From assembly GCA_003557085.1 (NCBI GenBank), contig PWPR01000045.1, forward strand, positions 1 through 13,656: DNA of 13,656 nucleotides. Reading direction: 5' to 3'. Below the pieces are notes generated by a model. It did not search any database and was not told the origin of the DNA. It was given only the letters and a program-made list of their open reading frames with translations. Position numbers and translations under genes: made by a program. This document shows, in pieces, positions 1 to 6,241 of the stretch. Every line of letters begins with the position of its first letter. Position 1 is the stretch's first letter. The DNA comes from Clostridia bacterium. GTDB lineage: Bacteria; Bacillota; UBA994; PWPR01.

Positions 1-98
1 GCAAATGGAAGTCCAGCAGGTGCAAACATTGGGAATGCAAGTGCAACTAATAGAATTGCATATATAATTCGTCTATCAATATTTCTAAGTTTACTCAT
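1..98 (-). CDS. N-terminus of an uncharacterised membrane-anchored protein (partial)
   Basis: Only the first 32 codons are inside the window; the gene runs off the left edge. The start is ATG at 98-96, preceded by a strong AAAGGAGG site, and the upstream gene stops 15 bases before it, so it is the third gene of the operon. The visible peptide begins MSKLRNIDRRIIYAILL and continues hydrophobic to about residue 32. That is a short basic head followed by a transmembrane segment or uncleaved signal anchor, so the rest is probably exported or in the membrane. No family can be assigned from so little. Its position after a DUF6754-like gene and a multi-spanning protein suggests it belongs to the same membrane complex, which is inference. 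Confidence 0.7.
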   Translation of the reverse strand, partial: MSKLRNIDRRIIYAILLVALAFPMFAPAGLPF

Positions 99-113
99 TA
101 TCCAACCTCCTTT

Positions 114-740
114 CTACTCGTCTCCGCCACCAAGGTGACCTCTCTCAATACCCATTAATATACGGATACCTAGAGCGATAGCACCAACTCCAGCACCTAT
201 CATTATACCACGCTGAGCTGCCATGTTTGGCACATCCATGATCCAATCTTTAAGATCTGGCATTCCTTCATAGATAGCCTGACCGATAGGAGCATTTCCT
301 AGCATAACTAATGTAGCTGAAATTAATAAGATAGCAGAGTCTACAGATCTTGCTGTAAAAGCACTATAAGCTGCAGAAGCAATCCAAAATGCAAGTAGTG
401 CGAACATCATTGCACCAGATGGAGTAAGTATAAATTCGAATCCAAAGTTATAAACTTCACCTGTTGATGTATCAATAAAACCTATAATAGCTTGAATGAA
501 TAATAGTGCTACCAATGCAATTGAGAACTGCCAGTTTGCTCTTCTCAGTGTGATTCTTCTAATGTGAATACGGCTTAAGTTAACAGCAGCAAGACCAAGT
601 GCTAAAGCTGCTATAATAACACCCCACGACTGAAGCTCTGCGCCAGCATTACGGATAATATCAACATTTAAGAATTGAGCTAATATGATAATTAGACCAA
701 TTACTGCGGTTATTACTACTAATAAGTCTTGTCTATTCAT
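114..740 (-). CDS. Uncharacterised multi-spanning membrane protein of the DUF6754-like operon
   Basis: A 208-aa integral membrane protein that I do not recognise. The ATG at 740 follows an AAGGAGG site, 14 bases after the preceding gene stops. Hydrophobic stretches at about residues 6-24, 37-56, 71-89, 107-127, 133-151 and 177-197 suggest six membrane spans. The loop between spans 2 and 3 is strongly basic (RIHIRRITLRR, residues 57-67), so it should face the cytoplasm by the positive-inside rule. A longer extracytoplasmic-type loop with acidic residues (about 152-172) precedes the last span, and the tail ends in GGGDE. No catalytic motif, transporter signature or repeat is visible. Tight spacing with both neighbours suggests co-translation and a shared complex. 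The coding region is certain; the function is unknown. Confidence 0.9.
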   Translation of the reverse strand: MNRQDLLVVITAVIGLIIILAQFLNVDIIRNAGAELQSWGVIIAALALGLAAVNLSRIHIRRITLRRANWQFSIALVALLFIQAIIGFIDTSTGEVYNFGFEFILTPSGAMMFALLAFWIASAAYSAFTARSVDSAILLISATLVMLGNAPIGQAIYEGMPDLKDWIMDVPNMAAQRGIMIGAGVGAIALGIRILMGIERGHLGGGDE

Positions 741-754
741 TTATCTTAGCCTCC

Positions 755-1528
755 TTATCTCGCTATTAGGTCGGCTACAAAGTTTGTGCCAAACGTAGCA
801 CCAACTGCGCCTACAACCAATAGTATCATAGCGTATAGTTTGCCAAGGTCTTGACCAGCAATTGAACCTAATCTAATAGGGTTACCTGAACAGATAGCAC
901 CTGCAGCATATAACTCCTCACCAATTAGTGTATAGTCAGAAGCTGCTACGAAGAATGGTACCTGTGCAATCATCGCTGTTCCGCAAATCGAGATAGCTCC
1001 AGCATGGAAAGCTGCCTCTACAAGCATTAGTGACTCAGCCCAGAAACCACCAAGTAGAATGTTTGCTGCTGCTTTTTCGCGATTAATAATACCCATCGCA
1101 CCAGCTGAATATGCAAACTGCTCACTTGATAGATAAACTACACTATCCTCATCATATGCTTCAATTGCGCCTTCAGCCATGTATGCTTGTCGTACAACTT
1201 CCTCAGCAAGCGGTAATACGGTAGGCTGACGAATTGTTACAATCATTCTAGCACCATAACGAGCTACCAATTTAGCAACATAACCTAAAGTCTCAAGACC
1301 TGCAAATGTTTGAGCTGCTGTTGTTCCATCAAGACCTGCGATACCAGGACTAAAGTGAACTATACGGCCCATCTCTGTTGCACGTCCTACAGCTTCCTCA
1401 ATAGCATCGATTCCTGCAATCGAACGCAGTTTAATTTCTAAACCGCCTCTTGCTCTTTGAATCATAACAACTATCGCACCTGCTACGATCAACAAAGAAA
1501 CAAAGTTAAAAACCAATCCTTCTCTCAT
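755..1528 (-). CDS. DUF6754-like membrane-anchored protein
   Basis: A 257-aa protein that resembles, from memory, the DUF6754 family of bacteria and archaea, which has no known function. The ATG at 1528 follows AGGAGGTG. Residues 7-23 form an N-terminal membrane span followed by a basic stop (QRARGG). Residues about 30-215 alternate predicted strands and helices like an alpha/beta domain, with conserved-looking blocks GRATEMGR (48-55), QFAYSAG (137-143), FWAESLMLVEAA (162-173), DYTLIGEELYAAGA (198-211) and LGSIAGQDLGKL (220-231). Residues about 231-252 form a C-terminal span. Glu165, Asp198, Glu204, Glu205 and Asp227 fall within or beside hydrophobic stretches and are candidates for functional residues. 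It is the first gene of a three-gene operon, so it probably works with the two membrane proteins behind it. The coding call is firm, the family name moderately so. Confidence 0.85.
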   Translation of the reverse strand: MREGLVFNFVSLLIVAGAIVVMIQRARGGLEIKLRSIAGIDAIEEAVGRATEMGRIVHFSPGIAGLDGTTAAQTFAGLETLGYVAKLVARYGARMIVTIRQPTVLPLAEEVVRQAYMAEGAIEAYDEDSVVYLSSEQFAYSAGAMGIINREKAAANILLGGFWAESLMLVEAAFHAGAISICGTAMIAQVPFFVAASDYTLIGEELYAAGAICSGNPIRLGSIAGQDLGKLYAMILLVVGAVGATFGTNFVADLIAR

Positions 1529-1710
1529 TAGTGTAAGACACCTCCTATATTTTTCATAAACAACACAACGAACTTCATTACCAACTTATAAACAACTACC
1601 ACTCCTTTCACTTTCTCACGCTTCAGTTAATTCGACATTACAATTCAAACTCCTGCTAAATTCTAAATTTTTTTTAGTTTTTTTTGAAAAAAGTGTGTAA
1701 TTCTTAGAAA

Positions 1711-1733
1711 TTAGCATGGATATTGTGTGCTAA
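1711..1733. repeat. Inverted repeat TTAGCA-N11-TGCTAA, possible operator
   Basis: A 6-bp perfect inverted repeat with an 11-base spacer has the size and shape of a helix-turn-helix dimer site. It ends about 31 bases upstream of the -35 box of the DUF445 promoter and lies about 180 bases upstream of the DUF6754-like start, so it could serve either gene. In such AT-rich DNA it could also be chance. Confidence 0.3.
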
Positions 1734-1764
1734 ATGTAAATAATTGTATATAAAAGTTATTTTT

Positions 1765-1793
1765 TTGACTAAAATAGTGTTTTCTGATATTTT
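1765..1793 (+). promoter_or_regulatory. Sigma-A promoter of the DUF445 gene
   Basis: TTGACT at 1765-1770 matches the -35 consensus at five of six positions. After a 17-base spacer, TATTTT at 1788-1793 matches the -10 consensus at four of six. The predicted transcript starts near 1800, leaving a leader of about 28 bases before the TTG start. T-rich DNA just upstream could act as an UP element. Confidence 0.65.
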
Positions 1794-1811
1794 AAGCTAA
1801 GTATACAAATG

Positions 1812-1819
1812 AGAGGTGG
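1812..1819 (+). promoter_or_regulatory. Ribosome binding site that fixes the DUF445 start
   Basis: AGAGGTGG ends 8 bases before TTG at 1828. An in-frame GTG at 1816 would lie inside this site and cannot be the start, so the TTG is preferred. Confidence 0.7.
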
Positions 1820-1827
1820 TGTGTAAT

Positions 1828-3267
1828 TTGAATAACCTCATACCAATAATAGCTAGTATGTCATTGGGCGGCATAATTGGATACAGTACCAATTGGATAG
1901 CTATAAAAATGCTTTTTAAACCACTAAGAGAAGTTAGAATATTTAATATAAGAGTTCCATTTACTCCTGGGGTTGTACCAAGACAAAGACATGCACTTGG
2001 TACTAGCATAGGAGAAACTATTGAAAATCACATATTAACAAAAGAGTCTCTTAGTGATACTGTTCATTCAGAACAGTTCCAAAGGAAATTGTCTTATTTT
2101 CTTAAAACTACAGTAAGTAGTCTTAACAAGAATGGATTGACAATATCTCAACAGCTAAAAAAGAACAATGTTCAAAAAAGACAATTAGTCAACTTCCTTT
2201 CCACTACTACTTTAAATAATAGAACCATATTTGTCAAAGTTTTAAGGGATTTTTGTGATTTATTTGTGAAAAAAGCACGCTCAACTCCCTTGAAAACATT
2301 AGTTTCTAACAATTCCTTCCAGTTAGCTGAGGATTTTGACATTTTTATTCAAGAGAATATTTCAGCTTATATAGAAGAAATAAACTATAAGTATAGTGAG
2401 CAGGACTTGAAAATAAGGGATGTATTAAATAGTGACTACAAAAACATGTTAGAAGCTTATGTAGAAAATAATCTTGAAGAGGCAGTTAAGTTTCTAGCTG
2501 TAAGCACTAACTCACATTTTGTAAAGCAATTTATTTCAAAATCACTTGAACAGTTTCTATCAGAAAGTTTTTTTGGCAATATAGTTAAAAGCTTTGTATC
2601 TAATGATACTCTTACTCAGATGACACTTGATAGTATCCAGAGTAGGCTTGAAGATCCAGAGACTTTAAAAGAGATTCGTGACAACTTGCCAGCTATCTTT
2701 GAAAAAGTTTATAACATAGATGTAGGCAAAATTACAGACTTTATTGCAAGTCAAAAGCTAGTAATCTCCCCTGTCATATCATCTTTAGTTAAAGATTTCA
2801 TAGGAAGTTTGCTGTCTTCAAACAAAGAAAAATTGCTTGGTGATATTCTAGATGATTTAGGTATTGACATGAAAATGATACTTGACAGTTATATAGTTGA
2901 TAAATTTATTGTAATAACGAGTGATATTCAGAGAATTAATCAAATTATTGATCCTATAATTGAAAAAATTCTCGATACTAAAGTATCTTTTCTATTTCAG
3001 CTGGTTGAGAATTACTCAGATAAAATTGTTATTTTCTTATGTAAACTATTTACAGGTCTTCTTGCTAATTATGGAGATGATATTTTGAATGCTTTAGATG
3101 TTAAAAGGATGGTTGAAAATCAAGTTGACAGATTAGACCTACTTGATGTCGAGGAAATAATCCTTGGTGTAATGAATAACCAACTTAAAGCTATTACATG
3201 GTTTGGTTTGTTATTAGGAGCATTGTTAGGGCTTCTAATACCTTATATTAACATGTTATTATCTTAG
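1828..3267 (+). CDS. DUF445 family membrane protein (YheB-like)
   Basis: A 479-aa protein of the DUF445 family (YheB in Bacillus), whose function is not known. The TTG start at 1828 is chosen because AGAGGTGG lies at ideal distance. The N-terminal hydrophobic segment (about residues 4-26) runs into the family block GYSTNWIAIKMLFKP (18-32), and a second family block, TPGVVPRQR, is at 46-54. The long middle (about 60-450) is mostly helical and charged, with no enzymatic motif. A C-terminal span of about 20 residues closes the protein, so both ends sit in the membrane with a large soluble domain between them. It is the only plus-strand gene here, has its own promoter, and is convergent with mreB across a shared terminator, so it is a single-gene unit. 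The family call is good; no role is proposed. Confidence 0.9.
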   Translation: MNNLIPIIASMSLGGIIGYSTNWIAIKMLFKPLREVRIFNIRVPFTPGVVPRQRHALGTSIGETIENHILTKESLSDTVHSEQFQRKLSYFLKTTVSSLNKNGLTISQQLKKNNVQKRQLVNFLSTTTLNNRTIFVKVLRDFCDLFVKKARSTPLKTLVSNNSFQLAEDFDIFIQENISAYIEEINYKYSEQDLKIRDVLNSDYKNMLEAYVENNLEEAVKFLAVSTNSHFVKQFISKSLEQFLSESFFGNIVKSFVSNDTLTQMTLDSIQSRLEDPETLKEIRDNLPAIFEKVYNIDVGKITDFIASQKLVISPVISSLVKDFIGSLLSSNKEKLLGDILDDLGIDMKMILDSYIVDKFIVITSDIQRINQIIDPIIEKILDTKVSFLFQLVENYSDKIVIFLCKLFTGLLANYGDDILNALDVKRMVENQVDRLDLLDVEEIILGVMNNQLKAITWFGLLLGALLGLLIPYINMLLS

Positions 3268-3288
3268 CCAGAAATTTAGTAAAATAGA

Positions 3289-3343
3289 AAACCCCCAAAC
3301 AGTAGCTAATAATCAGCTGATTATATGCTAACTTTGGGGGTTT
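3289..3343. terminator. Bidirectional terminator between DUF445 gene and mreB
   Basis: AAACCCCCAAA (3289-3299) pairs perfectly with TTTGGGGGTTT (3333-3343), giving an 11-bp outer stem. Inside it TAGC (3303-3306) pairs with GCTA (3327-3330), and a 14-base perfect palindrome centred on CAGCTG (3310-3323) can extend the hairpin. On the minus strand the stem is followed by a TTTTCTATTTT tract, a good terminator for mreB. On the plus strand the trailing TTTATTAATT is weaker but serviceable. It lies 21 bases after the DUF445 stop and 24 bases after the mreB stop. Confidence 0.85.
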
Positions 3344-3367
3344 ATTAATTAGATTATTAGTCTTTTG

Positions 3368-4372
3368 CTAATCAATGCTGTCTCCTAATATATCTAAGGA
3401 TTCAAGAGCTTTTCCAGTTCCTATTGCAACACATGATATACAATTTTCTGCAACATGAGTCGGCACCATTGTATGCTCAGCCATTAACTTATCTAGACCA
3501 TGAAGCAAAGCACCGCCTCCTGTTAGTAATATCCCTCTGTCAATTATGTCTGAAGCTAACTCTGGTGGACAAATATCTAATATTCTACGAACTAAGGCTA
3601 AGATCGTATCCACAGTGTCTTTAAGAGCTTCGTATACATGCTGTGAAGTGATAGTAATTGTATATGGTAAGCCAGTTACTAAATGTCTTCCTCTAGCTTC
3701 CATTGCCTCATCTCTGGCTCCTGGATATACAGTCCCTACTTTAATTTTTATTTCTTCAGCAGTCCTCTCTCCTATTGCCAAGTTGAATTCTTTTTTTACA
3801 TACCTTATGATAGCTTCATCAAATTTATCTCCGCCTACACGTAAAGACTCGCTTAAAACAATACCACCTAAACTTATAATTGCTACGTCTGTGGTTCCCC
3901 CACCAATATCAACTACCATATTACCAGTAGGCTCTGTTGTATCAATTCCTGCTCCTAGAGCTGCTGCTAATGGCTCTTCTATTGTTCTGACAAACTTTGC
4001 ACCAGCTATAGCAGCTGCTTCTTTTACAGCTCTTTTTTCTACTGTTGTTGTTCCACTAGGAACGCATACCATTATTCGCGGCCTTGAAAAGAATCCTTTT
4101 GCGCCTACCTTTTGTATGAATCTAGTTAGCATTTTAGCTGTAATATCATAATCTGCTATTACACCTTCTTTTAGAGGCCTAATTGCAACTATATGACCAG
4201 GTGTTCTACCAATCATCCTTCTTGCTTCTTCTCCAATTGCCAGAACTTCTTTCGTTTCTTTATTTATAGCCACTACAGATGGCTCATGTAAAACAATACC
4301 TTTCCCGCGGACAAATACTAGAACACTAGCTGTCCCTAAATCTATGCCAATATCTTTTGGTTCGAAAAACAC
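3368..4372 (-). CDS. mreB: MreB/Mbl-type actin homologue, rod-shape determination
   Basis: A 334-aa bacterial actin that polymerises under the membrane and guides the cell-wall elongation machinery. The nucleotide-binding motifs are intact: phosphate 1 DIGIDLGTA (7-15), phosphate 2 DIGGGTTD (155-162) and the adenosine motif TGGGALL (284-290). The family stretch GEEARRMIGRTPG (47-59) is also present, and the length is normal. The start is GTG at 4372, 6 bases after GGAGGTG. Features of both MreB and Mbl occur: the N-terminal head and the run IVLHEPSVVAI fit Mbl, while MVCVPSG fits MreB. The exact paralogue is therefore left open. Mbl follows the atp-murA-spoIID-spoIIID region in Bacillus, and this copy also lies downstream of atp. 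A promoter candidate lies just upstream and the gene ends at a strong terminator, so it may be expressed alone. Confidence 0.95.
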   Translation of the reverse strand: MFFEPKDIGIDLGTASVLVFVRGKGIVLHEPSVVAINKETKEVLAIGEEARRMIGRTPGHIVAIRPLKEGVIADYDITAKMLTRFIQKVGAKGFFSRPRIMVCVPSGTTTVEKRAVKEAAAIAGAKFVRTIEEPLAAALGAGIDTTEPTGNMVVDIGGGTTDVAIISLGGIVLSESLRVGGDKFDEAIIRYVKKEFNLAIGERTAEEIKIKVGTVYPGARDEAMEARGRHLVTGLPYTITITSQHVYEALKDTVDTILALVRRILDICPPELASDIIDRGILLTGGGALLHGLDKLMAEHTMVPTHVAENCISCVAIGTGKALESLDILGDSID

Positions 4373-4401
4373 TCAACACACCTCCATATTTCTGCTTTCA
4401 T

Positions 4402-4431
4402 ATTTTACCTTATTTAACTGATGTTATACAA
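4402..4431 (-). promoter_or_regulatory. Promoter candidate for mreB
   Basis: On the minus strand TTGTAT (4431-4426) and TAAAAT (4407-4402) are separated by 18 bases. The -10 box matches five of six positions, the -35 only about three. Transcription would begin near 4395, about 23 bases before the GTG start. No terminator is visible between the PyrF-like stop and this site, so read-through is also possible. Confidence 0.4.
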
Positions 4432-4453
4432 CAAGAATTTCAATAGAGGTGTA

Positions 4454-5347
4454 CTAACAATAAAATAACTTCTTGTAATATTCCAATAATTCAACATTAT
4501 TTCCTAAACTCTTTTGTACTGAATCACTGTTAGAACTAAATGCTCCTCTATCAATATTTAAAAAACCTAGTCTTTCCTTATTTAAAGATATAAATGTCTG
4601 TTTTTTAACTTTATGGCTAATTTTATCCCAAAAGTCTTTTTCTTGAAAGCTATCATAATGCTCTGGAATCTCTATAAAAGCTGATAAGCTAGTTTTCTTT
4701 ATGCTCTCAAGTATGGTCAGTGCACTATCCTCAAGATATAAAAATAAACTGCTTCTATCTATTTCTTTACCTAGTAAATCATCTGCTTTTTTACCTAACC
4801 ACTCTATATCCAGTCCCATATCATTATCAACAAGAAGAAATAATCCTCTTTGCATTCTTAAGCATATCTCTAGATACTGTTCAACCATTTTCTTACCTTT
4901 ATAAGGTAAAATTGTCAGTGCATGAGCATGAATGTTTGATGGTTGCCACCCATCCCAGCCATTTACATAGCCTATAATTGCATTGCCAGGTACTTCTTTT
5001 TCTGGACCTTTATACTCAGCAAAGCGAGTATCTACAATTACAGGCAACTCTTTTTCAAGAGACTTAATAATTAAACATTCTAATGTTCTAAGTCCATAAG
5101 CCCCATATTGCATAAAAGAAGCGAAATCCAGCATAATAGCTGATACATGTTCTACACATGTATCAATTAACAGCTCGCCATAAGTAATTAAAGATTCTGA
5201 TACAGCAGCCCAATTTTTTCCAAACTCATTCTTTTTGCTTTGTTTTAGCCACTCGGGCAAATCTCCATAATTAAACTCTAGTTTAAGAATTATATTGCTC
5301 TTGATATCAAATCGTCTTTGATATAGTACATCTGCAAAATTTTCCAC
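4454..5347 (-). CDS. Divergent PyrF (OMP decarboxylase)-like protein lacking catalytic residues
   Basis: A 297-aa protein whose layout follows the long type of orotidine-5'-phosphate decarboxylase. The shared pieces, in order, are LPEWL near residue 30, a helix ending in MQYGAYGL (79-86), a VIVD strand (103-106), ALTILPYKG (143-151) and GLFLLV (168-173). The catalytic residues are not kept. The family's DAKRGDI reads DTRFAEY (106-112), so lysine becomes Arg108 and the second aspartate Glu111. The earlier lysine (VKPQ) aligns with Met72. Only Asp106 of the tetrad remains, so normal decarboxylation is unlikely. A late NIDRG (264-268) may keep the phosphate-binding arginine. I chose GTG at 5347, 6 bases after AGAGGTG; an in-frame GTG at 5356 overlaps that site. 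The frame is open throughout, so this is not simply a decayed gene. Its function is unknown. The homology rests on motif order and spacing, not on a search. Confidence 0.75.
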   Translation of the reverse strand: MENFADVLYQRRFDIKSNIILKLEFNYGDLPEWLKQSKKNEFGKNWAAVSESLITYGELLIDTCVEHVSAIMLDFASFMQYGAYGLRTLECLIIKSLEKELPVIVDTRFAEYKGPEKEVPGNAIIGYVNGWDGWQPSNIHAHALTILPYKGKKMVEQYLEICLRMQRGLFLLVDNDMGLDIEWLGKKADDLLGKEIDRSSLFLYLEDSALTILESIKKTSLSAFIEIPEHYDSFQEKDFWDKISHKVKKQTFISLNKERLGFLNIDRGAFSSNSDSVQKSLGNNVELLEYYKKLFYC

Positions 5348-5353
5348 TAGGCT

Positions 5354-5360
5354 CACCTCT
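5354..5360 (-). promoter_or_regulatory. Ribosome binding site of the PyrF-like gene
   Basis: AGAGGTG on the minus strand ends 6 bases before GTG at 5347 and overlaps the alternative GTG at 5356, so it decides the start in favour of the shorter protein. Confidence 0.6.
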
Positions 5361-5387
5361 AAATCTTTCTCTATCTATAGTAACCAT

Positions 5388-5396
5388 TTTATATCA
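5388..5396 (-). promoter_or_regulatory. Extended -10 promoter candidate for the PyrF-like gene
   Basis: The minus strand reads TGATATAAA, an extended -10 element (TG, one base, then TATAAA). No good -35 box accompanies it. Transcription would start near 5380, about 33 bases before the GTG start. It would let the PyrF-like gene be expressed independently of yueI. Confidence 0.4.
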
Positions 5397-5422
5397 AATC
5401 ACTCTTTTTGCAAAACTATTAT

Positions 5423-5776
5423 TTATTTTCTTATGGCCTTTTGTGAAGCAACTACTAATATAATATCCGTACACTCCTTTTTCCTTGACACGACTTTGTA
5501 TTTTAAACCATGCTTATTAGCTAGGTTTAAATACTTAGAAAGTTTTGATACATATCTACTATTAATTAGCAGCTCCTTAGCTCTTTCATCTTTGAAGCTT
5601 TTCATAACTTTTTCGTCTACTAAATTCTTTTTAAAATCTTCTTCTGTAGCAAATGTAATAACTCTTTCATAAAAAGTACCAAGAAATAATCTTCTTTCAT
5701 CTGCTTTCAACACAGGTGTGCCATGCCACGAAGTTATCAATACTTCCTCTAATGATTCTTTTTTCTTTCTGCTCAT
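5423..5776 (-). CDS. yueI: YueI family protein (DUF1694)
   Basis: A 117-aa soluble protein of the YueI/DUF1694 family, whose biological role is not established. The family signature is clear near the N-terminus: GTPVLKADERRLFLGTF (residues 19-35) followed by ERV and a short hydrophobic strand. The rest alternates basic helices and a final strand (DIILVVAS), as expected for a small alpha/beta fold, and the length is normal. I start at ATG 5776, with AGGAG about 11 bases upstream; an in-frame GTG four codons earlier sits next to that site and is less likely. The gene begins 43 bases after the atpC stop, just beyond the palindrome there. It may be transcribed by read-through of that hairpin, since no separate promoter is visible. 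Confidence 0.85.
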   Translation of the reverse strand: MSRKKKESLEEVLITSWHGTPVLKADERRLFLGTFYERVITFATEEDFKKNLVDEKVMKSFKDERAKELLINSRYVSKLSKYLNLANKHGLKYKVVSRKKECTDIILVVASQKAIRK

Positions 5777-5796
5777 AAGAAATACCACTCCTATTA

Positions 5797-5820
5797 GAAA
5801 AGGCCTTTAAAGGCCTTTTC
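5797..5820. terminator. Perfect 24-base palindrome at the end of atpC (probable terminator)
   Basis: The sequence contains two AAAGGCCTTT-type units and is identical to its reverse complement over 24 bases. It can form a 10-bp stem with a TTAA loop. Its first base on the minus strand is the last base of the atpC stop codon, and the descending arm ends in TTTTCTAAT. It therefore looks like a terminator or attenuator between atpC and yueI. The T tract is short, so termination may be partial. Confidence 0.6.
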
Positions 5821-6227
5821 TACTTTCTACCTATTACATTAAGTCGAGCCATAGCTCTATCCAAAGCTGCTTTTGCTCTAGCTTGGTCAACCCTATCTTT
5901 AGATAGTTCTTTAAGTCTTTTTTCTGCTCTTTCTCTAGCCTGAAGAGCTCTATCTACGTCAATTTCTTCTGGTAATTCTGCAGTTCTTGCCAAAACGGTA
6001 ATTTTCTCCTTGGAAACTTCCAAAAATCCTCCAGAGACAACTATCTTCTCTTCAGATTCATCTTCAAGTTTCACTCGCATTACTCCAGGCTCAAGAGTAG
6101 CAACAATTGGCAAATGCCCTGGCAAAATACCAATTTCACCCGATTGGGCTCTTGCAATAACCATTCTAACATCTTTACTATATAGTAGTCTTCTAGGAGA
6201 TACAATATCAAGTTGTATTAAACTCAA
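5820..6227 (-). CDS. atpC: ATP synthase epsilon subunit
   Basis: A 135-aa subunit of the central stalk, which couples rotation to catalysis and can inhibit ATP hydrolysis. The N-terminal beta-sandwich (about 1-85) contains GEIGILPGHLP (30-40) and GVMRV (48-52). The C-terminal domain (about 88-133) is two charged helices. IDVDRA (89-94) fits the I/L-D-x-x-R-A motif of ATP-binding epsilon subunits such as that of Bacillus PS3, and Arg117 and Arg124 have the spacing of its two other ATP-contacting arginines. ATP-sensitive inhibition is therefore likely, by analogy. It is the last gene of the atp operon, starting 14 bases after the atpD stop and ending at a palindrome. Confidence 0.97.
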   Translation of the reverse strand: MSLIQLDIVSPRRLLYSKDVRMVIARAQSGEIGILPGHLPIVATLEPGVMRVKLEDESEEKIVVSGGFLEVSKEKITVLARTAELPEEIDVDRALQARERAEKRLKELSKDRVDQARAKAALDRAMARLNVIGRK

Positions 6228-6241
6228 AACTGATCACCCAC

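Larger units (their letters stand above)
1529..1827. other. Divergent intergenic region
   Basis: This 299-base AT-rich region lies between the DUF6754-like operon (minus) and the DUF445 gene (plus). Toward the plus strand it holds a good promoter at 1765-1793. Near 1669-1692 there are long T runs and an A run, likely bent DNA. An inverted repeat sits at 1711-1733. On the minus strand I find no convincing sigma-A promoter for the DUF6754-like operon, although the operon must start here or nearby. Besides the true ribosome binding site there are two further Shine-Dalgarno-like AGGAG motifs in the minus-strand leader (about 1605 and 1650). They precede only reading frames of a few codons. No RNA gene is evident. 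Confidence 0.6.

Noticed and set aside
1529..1660. Tiny leader peptides behind extra Shine-Dalgarno-like motifs upstream of the DUF6754-like gene
   Set aside because: The frames are only 3 to 10 codons long, spacing to the motifs is poor, and no attenuator hairpin or codon bias supports them. A 27-codon GTG frame overlaps the true ribosome binding site and has no site of its own.
1797..2009. 70-aa minus-strand frame opposite the DUF445 start
   Set aside because: It lies antisense to the conserved N-terminal blocks of DUF445 and has no ribosome binding site or family likeness.
3546..4151. 201-aa plus-strand frame inside mreB
   Set aside because: It is a complement of the strongly conserved mreB coding sequence; its Ser/Pro/Thr/Val-rich composition is typical of an antisense shadow.
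4454..5347. Treating the PyrF-like gene as a pseudogene
   Set aside because: The frame is intact over 297 codons with a well-placed ribosome binding site, and its substitutions are specific rather than disruptive.
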